This document shows positions 5,638 to 9,550 of a DNA stretch of 9,550 nucleotides, piece by piece; position 1 is the stretch's first letter; every line of letters begins with the position of its first letter. Under the pieces are notes generated by a model, which did not search any database, was not told the DNA's origin, and worked only from the letters and a program-made list of their open reading frames with translations. The stretch comes from Clostridiales bacterium. Its GTDB lineage: Bacteria; Bacillota; Clostridia; Peptostreptococcales; BM714. The translations under genes and the position numbers were made by a program. Location: positions 1 to 9,550 of the forward strand of contig PKTO01000138.1 in the NCBI GenBank assembly GCA_002869095.1. The letters are read 5' to 3'.

Positions 5638-7044
5638 TTGAGAGAGTACGACGTACTGGTCATAGGCGGAGGATCCGGAGGCTGCGCGTCCGCAATAAGG
5701 TCGACAGACCTGGGGAAGAAAGTGGCCCTGATAGAGTACCGCAAGAAGGACGGAATAGGAGGCACCTGCATAAACAGGGGGTGCATACCAACAAAAGCCC
5801 TGCTCAAGTCCGCAGAAGTATACAAGACAATAAACGAAGCCAAGAAATTCGGAGTCGAAGTGGAAGGCGCATCCTTCGACATGAAAAAGATAGTTAAGAA
5901 AAAAGACAGCATAGTGAATAACATGAGATTCGGGCTTTCAAGCTTCATACTCAAATCCCGCGGAATAGAAATAATAAACGGGAAAGCAGCGCTTGCATCT
6001 AAGAACACAGTCGAGGTCACATACGAAAACGGGGAAAAAGAAATTCTTAAGGCCGAAAGCATAGTGCTTGCAACAGGGTCCGAGCCGGCAATGATCCCGG
6101 CCTTCAAGATAGACGGCAAACAAGTAATAACAAGCGACGACTGCCTCTGCATGACCGAGGTTCCCGAGAGCCTGCTAATAATAGGGGCCGGAGCCGTAGG
6201 AATAGAATTCGGAACAGTATTCTCATCCTTCGGAAGCAAAGTGACCCTGGTCGAGATGGTGGACCACGCGGCGCCCCTCCTTAAGGACGAAGAGCTCTGC
6301 TGTCAAGTGGAGAAATACCTGACAAAGAAAGGCATAGACCTGAAGCTTGGAGTTGCAATAAAAGAAATAAAAGCCGAAGAAGGAAAAGTGACATCAGTCC
6401 TTGGAAACGGAGAGGCCGTAGAGACAGAGAAAGTGCTAGTTTCCATAGGAAGAAAGCTCAACACAGACGGGCTGAACCTCGAGGGCGTAGGAATCGAAAT
6501 GGGAGAGCGGGGAAGAATAAAAGTCGACAGCCACATGAGAACAAGCGTAGAAAACATATATGCGGTTGGAGACATAGTTGCAGGGCCCCAGCTGTCCCAC
6601 AAGGCACAGCGCGAGGGAGTGGTTGCAGGAGAGAACATCTGCGGAATGGATACCGAAATGGACCTGGACACAGTGCCCTGGGTAATATTCTCACAGCCCG
6701 AGATAGCGTCAGTTGGAATAAGCAAAGCCGAAGCAGAGGAGAGAGGAATAGAGGCAATAGAGGGCAAGCTCCCCTTCATGGCAAACGAAAAAGCCAACAC
6801 AATGCAGGAAACGACAGGCATGATCAAAATCATAGCCGAAAAAGAATCCCATAAAATAATCGGGGGAAAGATATTCGGACCCGAAGCCTCGCTACTTATC
6901 GCAGAGCTTGCCCTTGCGGTCAAGAACGGAAACACGCTCGAAGACATAGGAGACACAATCCACGCCCATCCGACGCTTTCAGAGGGCGTAATGGAAGCCG
7001 CAAAGAGCGGACTTGGAAAAGCTTTTCATCCCCAAAAGGGATAA
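5638..7044 (+). CDS. Dihydrolipoamide dehydrogenase-like FAD disulfide oxidoreductase
   Basis: This is a 468-residue flavoprotein with the full class I pyridine nucleotide-disulfide oxidoreductase layout and usual length. It has FAD-binding GGGSGG (10-15), the redox-active disulfide C44/C49 in GGTCINRGCIPTK, ATGSEP (145-150), NAD-binding GAGAVG (183-188), second FAD motif YAVGD (308-312), and the C-terminal dimer-interface His/Glu dyad H444/E449 in HAHPTLSE. The start is TTG at 5638, supported by GGGGAG at 5625-5630 with 7-base spacing. No other start near the FAD motif fits. Dihydrolipoamide dehydrogenases reoxidise lipoyl groups with NAD. No lipoyl-protein or glycine-cleavage gene is visible here. 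Its position between an activase and dehydratase subunits suggests a redox partner role in that system, which is inference. Confidence 0.93.
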   Translation: MREYDVLVIGGGSGGCASAIRSTDLGKKVALIEYRKKDGIGGTCINRGCIPTKALLKSAEVYKTINEAKKFGVEVEGASFDMKKIVKKKDSIVNNMRFGLSSFILKSRGIEIINGKAALASKNTVEVTYENGEKEILKAESIVLATGSEPAMIPAFKIDGKQVITSDDCLCMTEVPESLLIIGAGAVGIEFGTVFSSFGSKVTLVEMVDHAAPLLKDEELCCQVEKYLTKKGIDLKLGVAIKEIKAEEGKVTSVLGNGEAVETEKVLVSIGRKLNTDGLNLEGVGIEMGERGRIKVDSHMRTSVENIYAVGDIVAGPQLSHKAQREGVVAGENICGMDTEMDLDTVPWVIFSQPEIASVGISKAEAEERGIEAIEGKLPFMANEKANTMQETTGMIKIIAEKESHKIIGGKIFGPEASLLIAELALAVKNGNTLEDIGDTIHAHPTLSEGVMEAAKSGLGKAFHPQKG

Positions 7045-7069
7045 AAATACAAGACGAAAGGAGAAAGAA

Positions 7070-8224
7070 ATGGACAAAAAGATTCAGAGCCTTGCAGAAG
7101 CCTACAAGAAAAGGCCTGTCGAACTGAAACAGGCGAAACAGGACGGCAAAAAAGTAATCGAGTACATAGGCCACTTCGTACCCGAGGAAATGATCCGAGC
7201 AGCCGGAGCCGAGCCCTACTTCATGTGCAGAGGAGGAGAACCCGAGCCGCCCGATGCAGTCCTCGAGTACATGCTCAGATTCATGAATCCCCTGGCACGC
7301 TCAATGATGGGATACCAGCTCATGGGACTGGACCCGGTAACACCCATGGCAGACCTTATCGTGGCCCAGCAGGCAGACTGCCACATAGGAAGAATAACAG
7401 AACTCATGGAGTTCAACGAACTTCCCGTATACAAAGTGGGAGTACCCCCCGACTGGAAAAAAGACTTTGCGGGAGAATACTACTACAAGGCCCTAATGAA
7501 ACTAAAAGCCAAACTGGAAGAAGTCACAGGCAACGAAATAACAGACGAGAGCCTCAAAGAGCAAGTTGAATACTCAAACGCAATAAACGAAGCCTTAAGA
7601 AAAATAGGCGACCTGAGAAAGAAAGACAATCCTCCAATAGGCGGATACGAATTCATCCGCCTCAACCACTATTCCTTCTACACAGACCCCAAAAAGACAG
7701 CAGGGGACCTGAACGAGATATATGAAGGCCTCAAGGACGCGCCCGGAAAATTCAAGGAAGGATCCCCAAGACTGCTGCTCGCAGGACATGCAGTGGCAAT
7801 AGGAGACTACGTAGTACCCAGAATGATAGAAGAAAACGGGGCCATGATAGTATCGGACATGCTTGACGAAGGACTCAGATGGTACAACTGGGACATCCCC
7901 ACAGAGGGAGACATGATGAGAAACATCTGGAAGACAAAATACCTGGACAAAGTTCCGGTGAACATCTTCCAGCCCGCATGGAGAGAGAGATTCGCATACA
8001 TCAAGCAGCTCATAGAAGACAACAAGATAGACGGAGTGGTCTGGTACCAGCTTTCATTCGACGAGATATATGACATGGAATGCACATGCCTTGCAAAATG
8101 GATGAAAGAGATAAACATGCCTTTCCTGAAACTCGAATCGTCCTACGAATATTCAAGAGAGGCCATGGGACCGCTCGCAACAAGAGTAGAGAGCTTCATT
8201 GAAGCCGTTAAGGGAGGTATGTAA
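7070..8224 (+). CDS. 2-hydroxyacyl-CoA dehydratase / benzoyl-CoA reductase-family subunit (smaller, HgdB/BcrC-like)
   Basis: This is a 384-residue subunit, close to HgdB and BcrC in length. The N-terminal region VIEYIGHFVPEEMIRAAGAEPYF (29-51) matches the family phrase 'g.yvPeElI.AaGa.p'. The segment DLIVAQQADCHIGRITELME (95-114) matches the family's 'CD....' cluster region. The C-terminal VVWYQLSFDEIYDMECTCLAKWMKEINMPFLKLESSY (323-359) is the family's last domain. Cysteines are C53, C104, C338 and C340. As I recall the family, a Cys is expected where this protein has Asn73 (FMNPLARSMMGY), so cluster ligation may differ. Start chosen at ATG 7070, with AGGAG about 6 bases upstream. An in-frame ATG at 7013 lies within the flavoprotein gene and lacks a site. 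The family removes water from, or reduces, CoA thioesters by a ketyl radical mechanism. Substrate not assignable. Confidence 0.9.
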   Translation: MDKKIQSLAEAYKKRPVELKQAKQDGKKVIEYIGHFVPEEMIRAAGAEPYFMCRGGEPEPPDAVLEYMLRFMNPLARSMMGYQLMGLDPVTPMADLIVAQQADCHIGRITELMEFNELPVYKVGVPPDWKKDFAGEYYYKALMKLKAKLEEVTGNEITDESLKEQVEYSNAINEALRKIGDLRKKDNPPIGGYEFIRLNHYSFYTDPKKTAGDLNEIYEGLKDAPGKFKEGSPRLLLAGHAVAIGDYVVPRMIEENGAMIVSDMLDEGLRWYNWDIPTEGDMMRNIWKTKYLDKVPVNIFQPAWRERFAYIKQLIEDNKIDGVVWYQLSFDEIYDMECTCLAKWMKEINMPFLKLESSYEYSREAMGPLATRVESFIEAVKGGM

Positions 8225-8225
8225 G

Positions 8226-9550
8226 ATGGCAAGAGACATATACAGGGAATTTCTTGAACTTTGCGCATTCGAAGGCGAAGAACTCGACAAAATGGTTCCC
8301 GTTTGGGAAAAGTATTCAGCCCTTCTCGGATTGTCCGAGGAAGATGTAAGATTCGCGCTTGACGAGTGGATTCCAAAGTATTGGGACATACAGTACCTTG
8401 GAGTAAGAAAAATGATCGGGGCCTATATAAGAGAGGCAATCGAAATAGCCAAAACTCCCGAATACAAGGAGCAGGGTGTAAAGATTGTCTATGGAATACT
8501 GCCCGCCATACTCACAAACTACCAGGCAATGAAGATCGCCGGAGGAGACGACATATTCGTAAGCTTCCCGGACATGCAGCTTGTTACAATCCTCAATTCA
8601 TTCTTCCACAAGGTGGACGACTACCTCGATTCCGCCGAAGAAACGGGCATGACATACGGATGCCGCCACTGCGCTCTCAACAAGACCAGAATAGGCGCAT
8701 TCCAGAACAAGGTCATCGCGGCTCCTGACGTGATTTGGAGCTGGGGTTTCAACTGCGACGAGGGACCCAAGACAGACGAGTACATCAACTGCCTTTTGGA
8801 CGAGGATTGGAAATATGTAATCTCAAGAATACCGCATGACACGCACTTCGGAACCATTGACGATGAAGACGAGGACAGGGTCATTTACATGGCCGAGCAA
8901 ATGCGGGACGGACAAAGGGAAATAGAGGAAATGACCGGAATCAAGGTTACAAAAGAGAATATGCTCCAAGCCGTCAAAGAGCAGGGAAGATACGCCTTCA
9001 AGTTCTCGACGCTGACTCAGCTTGTAGCCAATGGAAATCCCCAGCCCCTTTCCGGAAGCGCTCTTACAAACTTCGGACAAGGTATGACTTGCCCATTCAA
9101 CTCGGGACTGGAGTATATCGAGGAAGCCCTGGACATAATGATCAGGGAATGCCGGCAGGCAAAGAAGGCTGGAACGGGAATTCTTCCCAAGGACGCTCCA
9201 AAGGTTGCGAGCTATTTCGTTCCTTTCTGCGTGCCGTGGGTTGACGGAATTTTCAAGGAAAACGGCGTAGGCACAACCTTCAGCCTTACATTTACTGTCA
9301 CCAAGAAGCAGCTTGAACCTACAAAGTATGAAGATCCCTACATGCAGGCCGCAGAGCAGTGGCTCAAGATGGCATTCGGGCAAAACATCGGCTACGAGTC
9401 AAAGAACATGATTGAAAAGGTTGAGGCAAACAAGCCTGTCGACGGCCTCCTCATGGGATTCTTCGACTTCGACAGATGGCTTGGAGCCCACCAGAAGATG
9501 TGCGCCAAGATAATCCAGGACGCAACAGGTGTTCCGACCTTCTATATGGA
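8226..9550 (+). CDS. 2-hydroxyacyl-CoA dehydratase / benzoyl-CoA reductase-family subunit (larger, HgdA/BcrB-like), 3' end outside window
   Basis: The frame is open from ATG 8226 to the window end, giving at least 441 residues without a stop. It begins one base after the preceding stop and has GGGAGG upstream (8212-8217). The length is consistent with the larger subunits of the family (HgdA about 477, BcrB about 438). Likely cluster cysteines are C146/C149 in YGCRHCALNKTRIGAF and C177 in WGFNCDEGPKTDEY, matching the family's 'C....rigA ... CD' pattern, and C426 in FDRWLGAHQKMCAKII. C426 lies 11 residues before a Pro (GVP), the same spacing as C340 to P351 in the smaller subunit, which fits the paralogous nature of the two subunits. 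Four further Cys (189, 289, 309, 335) have no assigned role. It would form the heterodimeric catalytic core with the upstream gene product. Substrate unknown. Confidence 0.9.
   Translation, partial: MARDIYREFLELCAFEGEELDKMVPVWEKYSALLGLSEEDVRFALDEWIPKYWDIQYLGVRKMIGAYIREAIEIAKTPEYKEQGVKIVYGILPAILTNYQAMKIAGGDDIFVSFPDMQLVTILNSFFHKVDDYLDSAEETGMTYGCRHCALNKTRIGAFQNKVIAAPDVIWSWGFNCDEGPKTDEYINCLLDEDWKYVISRIPHDTHFGTIDDEDEDRVIYMAEQMRDGQREIEEMTGIKVTKENMLQAVKEQGRYAFKFSTLTQLVANGNPQPLSGSALTNFGQGMTCPFNSGLEYIEEALDIMIRECRQAKKAGTGILPKDAPKVASYFVPFCVPWVDGIFKENGVGTTFSLTFTVTKKQLEPTKYEDPYMQAAEQWLKMAFGQNIGYESKNMIEKVEANKPVDGLLMGFFDFDRWLGAHQKMCAKIIQDATGVPTFYM

Noticed and set aside
5412..6239. 275-aa minus-strand ORF antisense to the activase and flavoprotein genes
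   Set aside because: The + strand frames carry complete catalytic motifs. The antisense peptide is low in recognisable structure and rich in Ser/Pro/Phe, as expected for a shadow frame.
7013..7069. Upstream ATG start for the smaller dehydratase subunit
   Set aside because: It overlaps the flavoprotein's 3' end and would add a lysine/arginine-rich tail not typical of the family. ATG 7070 has a good ribosome binding site.

Overview
The window reads as an ordinary chromosomal stretch of an anaerobic, probably amino-acid-fermenting member of the Clostridia (Firmicutes). This rests on strong AGGAGG-type ribosome binding sites, overlapping start and stop codons, heavy use of ATA for Ile and AGA/AGG for Arg, an intermediate GC content judged by eye, and an oxygen-sensitive radical dehydratase module. 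All supported genes are on the + strand. A genus cannot be named from this sequence alone.

Layout. (1) 1-957 is the 3' part of a gene of the alanine dehydrogenase / pyridine nucleotide transhydrogenase family. It is interrupted by an in-frame TAG at 187-189 and closed by a strong terminator at 973-997. (2) 1067-2780 is a two-component system with its own promoter: an OmpR-type response regulator overlapping a sensor kinase with two membrane helices and almost no extracytoplasmic domain. (3) 2882-3442 is a lone class I SAM-dependent methyltransferase with its own promoter, closed by a terminator at 3478-3511. (4) 3627 to the window end is one tightly spaced operon: an 85-aa protein, a 63-aa CxxC protein, a second SAM-dependent methyltransferase, a BcrA/HgdC-type ATP-dependent activase, a dihydrolipoamide-dehydrogenase-like flavoprotein, and two subunits of a 2-hydroxyacyl-CoA dehydratase / benzoyl-CoA reductase-type enzyme. 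The second subunit runs off the end.

How the genes may work together. In the known family, the activase (here with both [4Fe-4S] ligand cysteines, C126 and C166) hydrolyses ATP to push one low-potential electron into the dehydratase/reductase subunits, which act on a CoA thioester. Here the activase and dehydratase genes flank a disulfide flavoprotein and follow two small proteins and a methyltransferase that resemble the Desulfovibrio DVU_1556/DVU_1557 pair. No CoA ligase, CoA transferase, transporter or electron-transfer flavoprotein is in the window, so the substrate is unknown. This operon is the part most likely to be an under-described system. The other item most worth checking is the amber codon inside a well-aligned region of the alanine-dehydrogenase-like gene.
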